Source: Nonomuraea turcica
GTDB taxonomy: Bacteria; Actinomycetota; Actinomycetes; Streptosporangiales; Streptosporangiaceae
DNA length: 64,000 nt
Direction of reading: 5' to 3'
Assembly: GCF_030718205.1 (NCBI RefSeq)
Contig: NZ_JAUZQF010000003.1
Location: 248,001 to 312,000, forward strand
The notes beneath the pieces are model-generated. The model was not told the DNA's origin. It saw only the letters and a list, made by a program, of their open reading frames with translations, and did no database searches. Positions 15,808 through 23,695 of the stretch are shown one piece after another; the stretch's first letter is position 1, and the number at the start of each line of letters is the position of its first letter. Position numbers and translations under genes: made by a program.

Positions 15808-17445
15808 CTAGACCCGTGATGACGCGATGACAGTGCCTACGGCGCACAGGAGCGCCTCGGCCCGTGGGGGGCCGATGAGCTGCGCGCCGACGGGTCGTCC
15901 GGTCGCGTCTGTCCCTGCCGGCACGGACAGCGCCGGCAGGCCGGTCACCGAGGCGAGCGCGGTGAGCCGCGCGTAGGCGGCGCCCGTGGCCTCCGGGCGG
16001 CCGGCGATCTCGATCGTGTCCGCTCCGGTAGGGGCCGCGGTGACCGGCACGGTGGGCAGGAGCAGCAGGTCCGCGCCGGTGGTCCGCAGGCCCGCGGCGA
16101 TGAGGTCGCGCAGGTGGGCGGCCACGCGGCGGGCCCGTACATAGTCCACCGCCCTGATCTCGGCTCCGGTCCGGAGAGTCGCGCGGAGCTCCGCCGACGC
16201 CGCGCCCGGCGCGTCGGCCCACAGGTCGGCGGATTCGGCGAGCATCACCACCAGCGTCACCGCCGGCGCTGCCGCGATGACGCCGGGCAGATCCAGCTCG
16301 ACGACGTCGGCGCCGGCGGCGAGGAGCGCGTCGCGGGCGGCGGCCATGCGCTCCGCGATCCCCTCCCCGACCCTGCCGCGCCACAGCCCGTCGGGCATCG
16401 CGACCCGGCGACCGTGCAGGGCGGGGCGTCCGTGGGCGGGTGCTCCGGTGCGCTCTCCTGGCGGCGCGGGCGATCCGGCGGAGAACGCTGCCGGCCAGGG
16501 CGATCCGGTGAGTGTCGCGAACACGGCGGCGCAGTCGGCCGCAGACCGGGCGATCGGTCCCACCGTGTCCTGGGTGGGGGCGAGCGGGGTGATGCCTGCC
16601 ATCGGGATGGTTCCCCAGGTCGGCCGCAACCCGGCGACCCCGCACAGCGCTGCGGGGTTGCGGATCGAGCCGCCGGTGTCCGTGCCCAGCGCGATCTCGA
16701 CGATGCCCGCGGCGACCGCCGCCGCCGACCCGCCGCTCGATCCGCCGGCCGACCGCGAGAGGTCCCGGGGATTGCGGCAGCCGGGCGTCGTCATGCCCCA
16801 TGCGAGTTCGTGCATCCGAGTCTTGCCGATGATGACGGCTCCGGCCTCCTCCAGGAGACGTACGACGGTGGCGTCCCGTACGGGCACCCGATGTCCCAGG
16901 CCGGGGGTGCCGTTCCTCGTGGCGACGCCGGCCATGTCGATGTTGTCCTTGACCGCGACCGGCACGCCGTGCAGCGGCCCGCGGGCCAGACCGTCCCGCC
17001 GCTCGGCATCCGCCCGGCGCGCGGCGGCGATCGCCCGGTCCGGCAGCAGGGCGACGAACGCGCCGGAAGCGTCCGCTTCTGCGGCGGCCAGGGCCGCCTC
17101 CGCGAGCTCCACCGCCGTCGCCGCACCGTGGTGCAACCGCGCGCCGAGAGCGTCGAGCTCACCGGGCCCCCACCGGCCCGCACTGTCGTCCGGCAGGTGA
17201 CCGACGGCCGGCCATCGGCCCGGACTGTCGTCCGGCAGGTGACCGGCGGTCGGCCATCGGCCGGCGCGGGCCGTCGGCAGATCGCCGGTGGCCATGGTGC
17301 TCGGGTCCGGTTCGGCGAGCGGCGCGGTCATGCCGTCCGGCCCATTCTCGGCCAGGGGTACCGACCGCAGCCGGTTGACCGCGCGCTCCAGTGCCGCGGC
17401 CCACGGCGACACCGAATCGCGGCCTGACGGCAGGTCAGGTGTCAC
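15808..17445 (-). CDS. Amidase (amidase-signature family)
   Basis: Hydrolyses a carboxamide to acid and ammonia; cytoplasmic. 545 residues from the GTG at 17445, which overlaps the end of the ligase gene by 11 bases. The Ser-cisSer-Lys machinery is complete: Lys in VAVKDNIDMAG and the serines in SAGGSSGGSAAAVAAG...GTDTGGSIRNPAALCG. The first 100 residues are extra and contain a 14-residue tandem repeat (GRWPTAGHLPDDSP / GRWPAVGHLPDDSA). Third gene of the crotonase-ligase-amidase unit. It may act on an amide intermediate made after ring hydroxylation; the true substrate is unknown. Confidence 0.9.
   Translation of the reverse strand: MTPDLPSGRDSVSPWAAALERAVNRLRSVPLAENGPDGMTAPLAEPDPSTMATGDLPTARAGRWPTAGHLPDDSPGRWPAVGHLPDDSAGRWGPGELDALGARLHHGAATAVELAEAALAAAEADASGAFVALLPDRAIAAARRADAERRDGLARGPLHGVPVAVKDNIDMAGVATRNGTPGLGHRVPVRDATVVRLLEEAGAVIIGKTRMHELAWGMTTPGCRNPRDLSRSAGGSSGGSAAAVAAGIVEIALGTDTGGSIRNPAALCGVAGLRPTWGTIPMAGITPLAPTQDTVGPIARSAADCAAVFATLTGSPWPAAFSAGSPAPPGERTGAPAHGRPALHGRRVAMPDGLWRGRVGEGIAERMAAARDALLAAGADVVELDLPGVIAAAPAVTLVVMLAESADLWADAPGAASAELRATLRTGAEIRAVDYVRARRVAAHLRDLIAAGLRTTGADLLLLPTVPVTAAPTGADTIEIAGRPEATGAAYARLTALASVTGLPALSVPAGTDATGRPVGAQLIGPPRAEALLCAVGTVIASSRV
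17175..17258 (-). repeat. 42-bp tandem repeat in the amidase N-terminal region
   Basis: Two in-frame copies of a 42-bp unit (17175-17216 and 17217-17258) differing at a few positions, encoding the 14-residue repeat of the amidase leader segment. Confidence 0.85.
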
Positions 17446-18997
17446 GGGCGGAGTGCGTCGGCAGCTCGTGGCGGACGATCTTGCCCATGGCGTTGCGCGG
17501 CAGCGCATCGATGAAGAGCACCCGCTTGGGACACTTGTAGGGGGCCAGCCGGGCGCGGGCGAAGGCGATGAGGGCGTCCCCCGAGACGGCGGGGGAGTGG
17601 CCCGCCGGCACCACCCAGGCGGTCACCTCCTCACCCCATCGCGCCGACGGCAGGCCGGCGACCGCGGCCTCCGCGACGCCCGGATGCTCCTCCAGCACCT
17701 GCTCCACTTCGCGGGGGTAGACATTCAGCCCTCCGGTGATGACGAGCTCCTTGGACCTGCCGCTGATCGTCAGATGGCCGGTGGCGGGGTCGACGTGCCC
17801 GAGGTCGCCGGTGCGGAACCATCCCCCTGGATGGAACGCGTCGGCGGTCGCCTCCGGACGGTTCCAGTAGCCCGTGAACACCTGAGGGCCGCGCAACACG
17901 ATCTCCCCTTCCGCCGCGTCCCGGCCCGCGGCGTCACAGATCCGCAGCTCCACGCCCGGCAGCGGCAGCCCGACGGTGCCCGGCAGCCGCGGCCCGCCGA
18001 GTGGGTTCGACACGTTGAGGCCGCTCTCGGTCGTTCCGTACCGCTCGAGCGGGACCTGCCCGATCGCGGTGGCCACCCGCCGGGCCAGCTCCGGCGAGAG
18101 CGGCGCCGACCCGCAGACCGCCAGGCGCAGCCGCCGCAGGGAAGCAGGCTGTGTGAGCTCCGCGAGCTCGGCCACCCGCTCGTACATCGCGGGTACGGCG
18201 AACAAAACGCTGGCCCGCTCCTCGGCGACGGTCTCGACGAGCCGCCGCGGGTCGAAGCGTGAGAGGACCCGGGTGCGGGATCCGGTGAGCAGGGCGGCAT
18301 GGACGCCGCCGAGCCCGTGCTGATGGGTCAGGGGCAGCGCGTGGACGAGGACGTCGTCAGCGGTCCACCGCCAGGCGGCGAGGGCCGCGCGGATCGACGA
18401 CAACAGGTTGGCATGGCTCAGCGGCACGCCCTTGGGCGTCCCGGTGGTTCCCGAGGTGTAGGCGAGGAGTGCGGGCGAGTCCGACGGGACCGGCTCGGGA
18501 TCCCGGGCGAGCCCGCAGGCCAGGACGTCGCCGAAGTCCGTACCGTCGAGTGCCGCCAGCGTGCGCAGCGGATGGCCGATGCGGGCGAGCGCCTCGCGGG
18601 ACGCCCCGGCGGCGAAGGCCGCCTCTGCCCCCGCGTCCGAGACGAGGTGGCGCAGCTCGCGCTCGGTGAGCGCGGGGCTCGCGAGGACCGCCACACATCC
18701 GGCCCGCACCACGCCGGCGTAGGCGGTGACGAGGGCGATACCGTTGGGCGCCGCGATGACGACGCGGGCGCCTGCCGGGAGGCGCCCGCGCAGCCAGCCG
18801 GCCACCGCTGCCGCGCGTTCGTCCAGCTCGGCGTGGGTCAGCGCGTCATCATCGACCTGTACGGCGACGGCGTCAGGACGTTGCCGCGCGGTCCGCTGGA
18901 ACGCCTCGCCCAGCGTGCCCTCCGCGAGTCCCGCGAGCACGCCGGCGACGTCGTCCTCCACGTGCCGCTCCCAAGCCGCCCGTCCCAGGTCATCCAT
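17435..18997 (-). CDS. Acyl-CoA ligase (AMP-forming, class I adenylate-forming enzyme)
   Basis: Activates a carboxylic acid to its CoA thioester via an acyl-AMP. About 520 residues with the canonical motifs: P-loop YTSGTTGTPKG, RYGTTESG, GWFRTGDLG, GRSKELVITGGLNVYP and the C-terminal catalytic Lys in PRNAMGKI. The ATG at 18997 has GGGAG six bases upstream; an upstream in-frame ATG at 19030 lies in the 37-bp repeat array and would add MTSDARPWERR. The sequence resembles malonyl/fatty-acyl synthetases more than benzoate ligases, but the acid is unknown. It lies between crotonase and amidase genes in one unit. Confidence 0.9.
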   Translation of the reverse strand: MDDLGRAAWERHVEDDVAGVLAGLAEGTLGEAFQRTARQRPDAVAVQVDDDALTHAELDERAAAVAGWLRGRLPAGARVVIAAPNGIALVTAYAGVVRAGCVAVLASPALTERELRHLVSDAGAEAAFAAGASREALARIGHPLRTLAALDGTDFGDVLACGLARDPEPVPSDSPALLAYTSGTTGTPKGVPLSHANLLSSIRAALAAWRWTADDVLVHALPLTHQHGLGGVHAALLTGSRTRVLSRFDPRRLVETVAEERASVLFAVPAMYERVAELAELTQPASLRRLRLAVCGSAPLSPELARRVATAIGQVPLERYGTTESGLNVSNPLGGPRLPGTVGLPLPGVELRICDAAGRDAAEGEIVLRGPQVFTGYWNRPEATADAFHPGGWFRTGDLGHVDPATGHLTISGRSKELVITGGLNVYPREVEQVLEEHPGVAEAAVAGLPSARWGEEVTAWVVPAGHSPAVSGDALIAFARARLAPYKCPKRVLFIDALPRNAMGKIVRHELPTHSARDT

Positions 18998-19147
18998 GCG
19001 CCGCTCCCAGGGCCTGGCGTCCGAGGTCATCCATGTGCCGCTCCCAGGGCCTGGCGTCCGAGGTCATCCATGTGCCGCTCCCAGGGCCTGGCGTCCGAGG
19101 TCAGCCATGTGCCGCTCCCAGGGCCTGGCGTCCGAGGTCAGCCACGG
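18964..19147 (-). repeat. 37-bp tandem repeat array at the crotonase-ligase translational junction
   Basis: Four consecutive 37-bp copies start at 19000, 19037, 19074 and 19111; a diverged 36-bp copy lies at 18964-18999. On the minus strand each copy carries GGGAG, a 6-base gap and an ATG (or GTG). Read from that ATG, a 14-codon frame ends at a TGA inside the next copy, where two copies also form ATGA. The stop of the upstream crotonase gene is itself within the last copy. The array thus multiplies a stop/start coupling site; 37 is not a multiple of 3, so successive copies are in different frames. Confidence 0.93.
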
Positions 19148-19857
19148 GGCGCGCCCCTCTCTTGCCGGAGGAACGCCACCGAGCCGTCCCAGGCGCGGCG
19201 GTTGCCCGCGCGTTCGGCCGCCAGTCGGTCGAAGAGCGCCGGGTCCCGGATCGCCGCTTTGACGCGGCGGATCGCGTCGCGGTCGCATCGCAGCAGCTCG
19301 TCCGCCAGAGCCAAAGCCTCGTCGCCCGGGGTGTCGCTCAGCCTGGTCAGCAGTCCGATGCGCGCCGCCTCGTCCGCCGCCACCCAGCGCATGGTCAGGC
19401 ACAGGTCCATGGCGCGGCCCGCGCCGACGAGCGCCGGCAGACCCCACGCGCCCACGGCCAGGCCATGCCCCACGCCGGGAAAACGGAACCGGGCACCGGG
19501 GCCGCCGACGCGCAGGTCGGCGGCGAGGGCCAGTTGCGCGCCACCACCGACCGCGGGCCCTTCCACCACGGCGATCACCGGGCCCGGATGCGCGGCCATC
19601 TGCTCGTAGAGTGCGTACAAGTCGTCACTCAGCCCGGCCCGGACCTGGTCCGGCAGGTCGAGGTCGGCGCCCGCGCAGAACACCGCCGGATCGGCGCTGT
19701 CCAGGATCACCACGCGCTCACCGGCAGTACGGAAGGCGTCACGTAGCCTGGCCACGAGGCCAGGGACCAGCGCGTTGCGCCGCCGACCCCGGTCGAGCCG
19801 CATGCGTAGGACACCCGGCCGGGACGAATCGAGGATCAGGCCCTCACCCTTGACCAT
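19138..19857 (-). CDS. Crotonase-fold (enoyl-CoA hydratase/isomerase-like) protein, catalytic Glu residues not conserved
   Basis: 239 residues from the ATG at 19857, which has GGAGG 5 bases upstream. The crotonase fold is evident: FCAGADLDLP (oxyanion loop), VEGPAVGGGAQLALAADLRVG (second oxyanion Gly) and ADEAARIGLLTRL. At the positions where hydratases carry the two catalytic Glu residues (QPE and the GxGG region) this protein has RFPGVGHG and GAWGLPAL, so it is probably not a simple hydratase; isomerase, hydrolase, decarboxylase or ring-opening activity is possible. First gene of the unit; its stop lies inside the 37-bp repeat array. Confidence 0.86.
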   Translation of the reverse strand: MVKGEGLILDSSRPGVLRMRLDRGRRRNALVPGLVARLRDAFRTAGERVVILDSADPAVFCAGADLDLPDQVRAGLSDDLYALYEQMAAHPGPVIAVVEGPAVGGGAQLALAADLRVGGPGARFRFPGVGHGLAVGAWGLPALVGAGRAMDLCLTMRWVAADEAARIGLLTRLSDTPGDEALALADELLRCDRDAIRRVKAAIRDPALFDRLAAERAGNRRAWDGSVAFLRQERGAPRG

Positions 19858-19876
19858 CCACCCTCCAATTGATGCA

Positions 19877-19893
19877 TGATATACCAAACTTCA
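19877..19893. promoter_or_regulatory. GntR-box copy 2 (divergent: crotonase unit and Mo-hydroxylase operon)
   Basis: TGATATACCAAACTTCA lies between two divergent starts, 20 bases from the crotonase ATG and 44 bases from the FAD-subunit GTG, so it can control both units. Confidence 0.78.
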
Positions 19894-19936
19894 ATCGCCC
19901 CTTCCAGTCAAGGGATCGGCATATGGGGAAACCCTC

Positions 19937-20809
19937 GTGAAACCGGCCGCGTACGCCTACCACCGCGCGTACGACGTCCGCGAGGCCGTGGAGCTGCTCG
20001 GCGAGCTCGGCGAGGACGCCAAGATCCTGGCCGGCGGGCAGAGCCTCGTCGCGATGATGAACTTCCGGCTGGCCCGCCCGAGCGCGCTGGTGGACGTCAA
20101 CCGCATCTCCGGGCTGTCGTACCTGCGGCGGGACGGCGACCGGCTGCGTATCGGAGCGCTCACCCGCCACCGCGCGGTGGAGACCACGCGGGACCCCGCC
20201 GTCCTCGGAGGTTATGCGGTGCTCCCGCGCGCCGCGCACTGGGTCGGCCACTATCCGATCCGCACCCGGGGCACGTTCGGCGGTAGCATCGCGCACGCCG
20301 ACCCGACCTCGGAATGGTGCATGCTCGCCCTGCTCCTCGACGCGGAGTTCGTCGCCGAGGGCCCGCACGGCCGCAGGACGATCCCCGCCGCCGGCTTCTT
20401 CCAAGGTTTCCTGACGACCGCGCTGAGCCCGGACGAAATGCTGGTCGAGGTGGTGTTCCCGCGCCCCGCCCCCCGTGCCGCGCTCACCGAGTTCGCCCAG
20501 CGCCGCGGGGACTTCGCGATCGTCGCGGCGGCGGTCGCCCTTGACCTCGACGACGCCGACGGCACGACCTGCACCGGCGCGCGGATCGTGCTCGGCGGCG
20601 TCGACGCGCGGCCGGTCCGGGTTCCCGCGGCGGAGCGGGTGCTGGCAGGGGCGGCGCTCACCGGGGACGCCTTCGCGGCGGCCGCCGACGTCGCCGCCCG
20701 CGAGGTGTCGCCCCCCAGCGACGTGCACGGCAGCGCCGACTATCGCCGGCGGCTGGTCCGCACCCTGCTGACGCGAGCGCTTGAGGAGGCTGCGGCCGAT
20801 GGCGCGTGA
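19937..20809 (+). CDS. Molybdenum hydroxylase, FAD-binding subunit (CoxM/XdhB-like)
   Basis: 290 residues; passes electrons between the Fe-S subunit and the final acceptor. FAD motifs of the family are present: ILAGGQSLVAMMNFRLARP near 35-53 and RGTFGGSIAHADPTSEW near 115-131. The extra [4Fe-4S] segment of 4-hydroxybenzoyl-CoA reductase is absent. First gene of the operon; the next gene begins inside its last codons. It is the only FAD subunit in the island and must serve both Mo subunits if both are active. Confidence 0.93.
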   Translation: MKPAAYAYHRAYDVREAVELLGELGEDAKILAGGQSLVAMMNFRLARPSALVDVNRISGLSYLRRDGDRLRIGALTRHRAVETTRDPAVLGGYAVLPRAAHWVGHYPIRTRGTFGGSIAHADPTSEWCMLALLLDAEFVAEGPHGRRTIPAAGFFQGFLTTALSPDEMLVEVVFPRPAPRAALTEFAQRRGDFAIVAAAVALDLDDADGTTCTGARIVLGGVDARPVRVPAAERVLAGAALTGDAFAAAADVAAREVSPPSDVHGSADYRRRLVRTLLTRALEEAAADGA

Positions 20810-23216
20810 GGCCGCGGCCGGGTCGGAAGGGCCTGAGACTCCGGCCGGTTCGGAGGCGCGTGAGGCCGCGGCTGGTTCGGATGTGCGTGAGGCTGCGCTC
20901 AGCGTGGATGGGCGCTGGATCGGGGCGGCACTCCCGCGCAAGGAGGATCCCCGGCTGCTACAGGGGCGCGGCCGGTTCGTCGGCGACCTCGAGCCGCCCG
21001 GCACGCTGCATGCCGCGTTCGCCCGCAGCCCGGTCGCGGCCGGCGCGCTCCGCTCCGTCGATCTGACCTCGGCCCTTGCGGTGCCCGGCGTCGTGGCCGC
21101 CTTCGCGGCGGCCGATCTCGGGCTCACCGGGCTGCGTGCCGTGCTCGAACGGCCCGAGTTCCACCCGTCCACCATGCCCATCCTCGCCGAGGACGCCGTC
21201 CGCCACGTCGCCGAGCCCGTCGCCGTGGTCGTGGCCGAGGACGCGTACGCCGCGGAGGACGGCGCCGAGGCAGTGATCGCCGACATCGAGCCCGGTGAAG
21301 CCGTGTCGTCCCTGCGGCGGGCGCTCGACGCCGCGCCGCTGCACGACGGGGTCGCCAGCAACGTCTTCGTCGACCTGACGATGTTCGACGATCCCGAGCT
21401 CGACACCATCGTCGGGGCGGCACCACTCGTCCTCGAGGAGGCCTTCACCAGCGGGCGGCTGGCGGCGCTGCCGATGGAGGGCCGGGCCTGCCTGGCCGAA
21501 TGGTCGGACCGCGACGACCAGCTCGTCGTGCACGTCTCAACCCAGGTCCCCCACCAGGTGCGCACCGCCATCGCCACGTCACTCGGCCTGCCGGAGAGCC
21601 GGGTGCGGGTCGTGGCGCCGGACGTCGGCGGCGGCTTCGGGCTCAAGTGCGTCGCCGGACGCGAGGAGATCGCCGTCGCCGCGCTGGCGCACCGGCTGCG
21701 CCGCCCGGTGAAGTGGGTGGAGGACCGGCAGGAGAACCTGACTGCCGCCTTCCACGCCCGGGAGCAGGAGTACGACATCCGCGCGGCGTTCGACGCCGAC
21801 GGGCGCATCCTGGCCGTGGACGCCGACATCCGCTGCGACGTCGGGGCTTATTCGGTGTTCCCGTTCACGTCCGGGGTCGAGCCGCTGATGGCCGCCACCG
21901 AGCTGCCCGGCCCCTACAAGCTCCGGCACTATCGCGTGCGCAGCCGGGCCGTGGCCACGAACAAGGCGCCCACCGCGCCGTACCGCGGGGTGAGCCGCCC
22001 GCAGATCACCTTCGTCATGGAACGGCTCATGGACAAGGCCGCGGCCCGGCTGGGCCTCGACCCGGCGGAGGTGCGGCGGCGCAACCTCATCTCCAAGGAC
22101 GAGTTCCCCTACACGGGCGTCACCGGGATCACCTACGACCCCGGCAGTTACCGCGAATCGCTCGACCTGGCCACCGAGCGCCTGCGCGCCGAGGGCTGGT
22201 ACGACCTCCGCGCCGCGGCCAGGGACGAAGGCCGGCTCGTCGGCATCGGCCTGTCCTGCTTCTCCGAGCGCACGGCGTACGGAACGCCGGCGTTCATGCA
22301 GCGGCGCATGGCCATGACTCCCGGGTACGACGTGTCGCACATCCGGATGGACCCCTCCGGCACCGTGTTCGTGACGACCGGGACCGCCTCCCACGGCCAG
22401 GGCCACGAGACGACGTTCGCGCAGATCGTCGCCGATCAGCTCGGGCTGCACCCGGACGACGTGCGCATCAGGCAGGGCGACACCGATGTGGGCGGGTACG
22501 GCTGGGGCACGTTCGCGAGCCGGTCCATCGTCGTCGGCGGCGGCGCCGCCCGGCGGGCCGCCGTGCAACTGGCCGAGCGCATCCGCCGGGCGGCCGGGCA
22601 GCTGCTGGAGGCCGATCCCGCCGACCTCGTGCTCGCCGGCGGCGCCGTCGCCGTCCGCGGCGTGCCGGCGGCGTCGATGCCCATCGCCGAGGTCGCCCGC
22701 ATCGCCCACTTCCAGTCGTACCGGCTCGACGGCGATCATCTGCTGGAGGCCTCGGCGGCGTACGACCCGCCGGGCACCTTCTCGAACGCCACGCACGCCG
22801 TCGTCGTGGAGCTCGATCCGGGCACCGGCCAGGCACGGATCCTGCGGTACATCGTCGTCGAGGACTGCGGCGTGATCATCAACCCGCTCGTCGTCGACGG
22901 GCAGGTGCGTGGCGGGGTCGCGCAGGGCATCGCCGCGGCCTTGTACGAGCAGGTGCACTACGACGAGTCCGGCCAGCCGGTCACCGCGACGCTCATGGAC
23001 TACCTCGTCCCCACCGCGACCGAGATCCCGCCGATCGAGGTGCTCCATCTCGAGACGCCCTCGTCCCACAGCGAGACCGGCTCCAAGGGCATGGGGGAGG
23101 GCGGCACGATCGGCGCCCCTGCCGCGGTCGTCAACGCCGTCAACGACGCCGCCGGCACCCAGGTGCTCGACACCATCCCGGTCCGTCCCGAGCAGATCCT
23201 GGGAGTCCTCACGTGA
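20799..23216 (+). CDS. Molybdenum hydroxylase, molybdopterin-binding large subunit 1
   Basis: 805 residues from the ATG at 20799 with GAGGAGG upstream. The first 30 residues are a repetitive AREAAAGS-rich tail, then the family fold begins (RKEDPRLLQGRGRFVGDL). Large-subunit landmarks: QVPHQVRTAIATSLG, PDVGGGFGLKCVAGREE, TAPYRGVSRPQ, TGTASHGQGHETTFAQ and the active-site Glu in SKGMGEGGTIGAP. The CO-dehydrogenase form I signature (AYRCSFR) is absent, so this is an organic-substrate hydroxylase. Its GTGA overlap couples it to the Fe-S subunit. Confidence 0.93.
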   Translation: MAREAAAGSEGPETPAGSEAREAAAGSDVREAALSVDGRWIGAALPRKEDPRLLQGRGRFVGDLEPPGTLHAAFARSPVAAGALRSVDLTSALAVPGVVAAFAAADLGLTGLRAVLERPEFHPSTMPILAEDAVRHVAEPVAVVVAEDAYAAEDGAEAVIADIEPGEAVSSLRRALDAAPLHDGVASNVFVDLTMFDDPELDTIVGAAPLVLEEAFTSGRLAALPMEGRACLAEWSDRDDQLVVHVSTQVPHQVRTAIATSLGLPESRVRVVAPDVGGGFGLKCVAGREEIAVAALAHRLRRPVKWVEDRQENLTAAFHAREQEYDIRAAFDADGRILAVDADIRCDVGAYSVFPFTSGVEPLMAATELPGPYKLRHYRVRSRAVATNKAPTAPYRGVSRPQITFVMERLMDKAAARLGLDPAEVRRRNLISKDEFPYTGVTGITYDPGSYRESLDLATERLRAEGWYDLRAAARDEGRLVGIGLSCFSERTAYGTPAFMQRRMAMTPGYDVSHIRMDPSGTVFVTTGTASHGQGHETTFAQIVADQLGLHPDDVRIRQGDTDVGGYGWGTFASRSIVVGGGAARRAAVQLAERIRRAAGQLLEADPADLVLAGGAVAVRGVPAASMPIAEVARIAHFQSYRLDGDHLLEASAAYDPPGTFSNATHAVVVELDPGTGQARILRYIVVEDCGVIINPLVVDGQVRGGVAQGIAAALYEQVHYDESGQPVTATLMDYLVPTATEIPPIEVLHLETPSSHSETGSKGMGEGGTIGAPAAVVNAVNDAAGTQVLDTIPVRPEQILGVLT
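20801..20896 (+). repeat. Imperfect tandem duplication at the 5' end of Mo-subunit 1
   Basis: An 18-bp block GGCGCGTGAGGCCGCGGC occurs at 20801 and again at 20855 (54 bases apart, in frame), with a third partial copy near 20884. It encodes the AREAAAGS-type leader, which is not part of the conserved subunit. Confidence 0.8.
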
Positions 23217-23695
23217 AAGACCTGCATCTGATCAGCCTGACCGTCAACGGCGCCGACCACGAGGCCGTCGTCGAGTCCCGCCGCACCCTCGCCGACGTGC
23301 TGCGCCACGACCTCGGCTACACCGGCACCCACCTGGGCTGCGAGCACGGCATCTGTGGCGCGTGCACGGTCCTGGTCGACGGCGAGCCGGTGCGGTCCTG
23401 CCTGGTCTTCGGCGTGCAGGCCGACGGCTGTGAGGTCCGCACCGTCGAAGGGCTGGCGGACGGGGAGCGGCTGTCCGACCTGCAGGAGGAGTTCTCCCGC
23501 TGCCATGCCCTGCAGTGCGGCTTCTGCACCCCCGGCTTCCTCATGCTGGGGGAGGCGTTCCTGGCGGAGAACCCCTCGCCGACCGAGGCGGAGGTCCGCG
23601 ACGTCGTGGCGGCGAACCTGTGCCGGTGCACCGGTTACCAGGGCATCGTGGAGGCCCTGCTGGCCACCGCTGAGCGACGCAAGGCGGGATCGTGA
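23213..23695 (+). CDS. Molybdenum hydroxylase, [2Fe-2S] small subunit (CoxS/XdhC-like)
   Basis: 160 residues; carries both [2Fe-2S] clusters. The N-terminal ferredoxin-like cluster uses GCEHGICGACTVLVDG and the later Cys in VRSCLVF; the C-terminal helical cluster uses CGFCTPGF and CRCTGYQGI. The GTG at 23213 overlaps the stop of large subunit 1 and its end overlaps the start of large subunit 2, so it lies between the two Mo subunits and may be shared. Confidence 0.96.
   Translation: MKDLHLISLTVNGADHEAVVESRRTLADVLRHDLGYTGTHLGCEHGICGACTVLVDGEPVRSCLVFGVQADGCEVRTVEGLADGERLSDLQEEFSRCHALQCGFCTPGFLMLGEAFLAENPSPTEAEVRDVVAANLCRCTGYQGIVEALLATAERRKAGS

Noticed and set aside
18964..19147. Possible CRISPR array from the regularly spaced repeats
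   Set aside because: The 37-bp units are directly adjacent with no unique spacers, and no cas gene is nearby. It is a tandem minisatellite.
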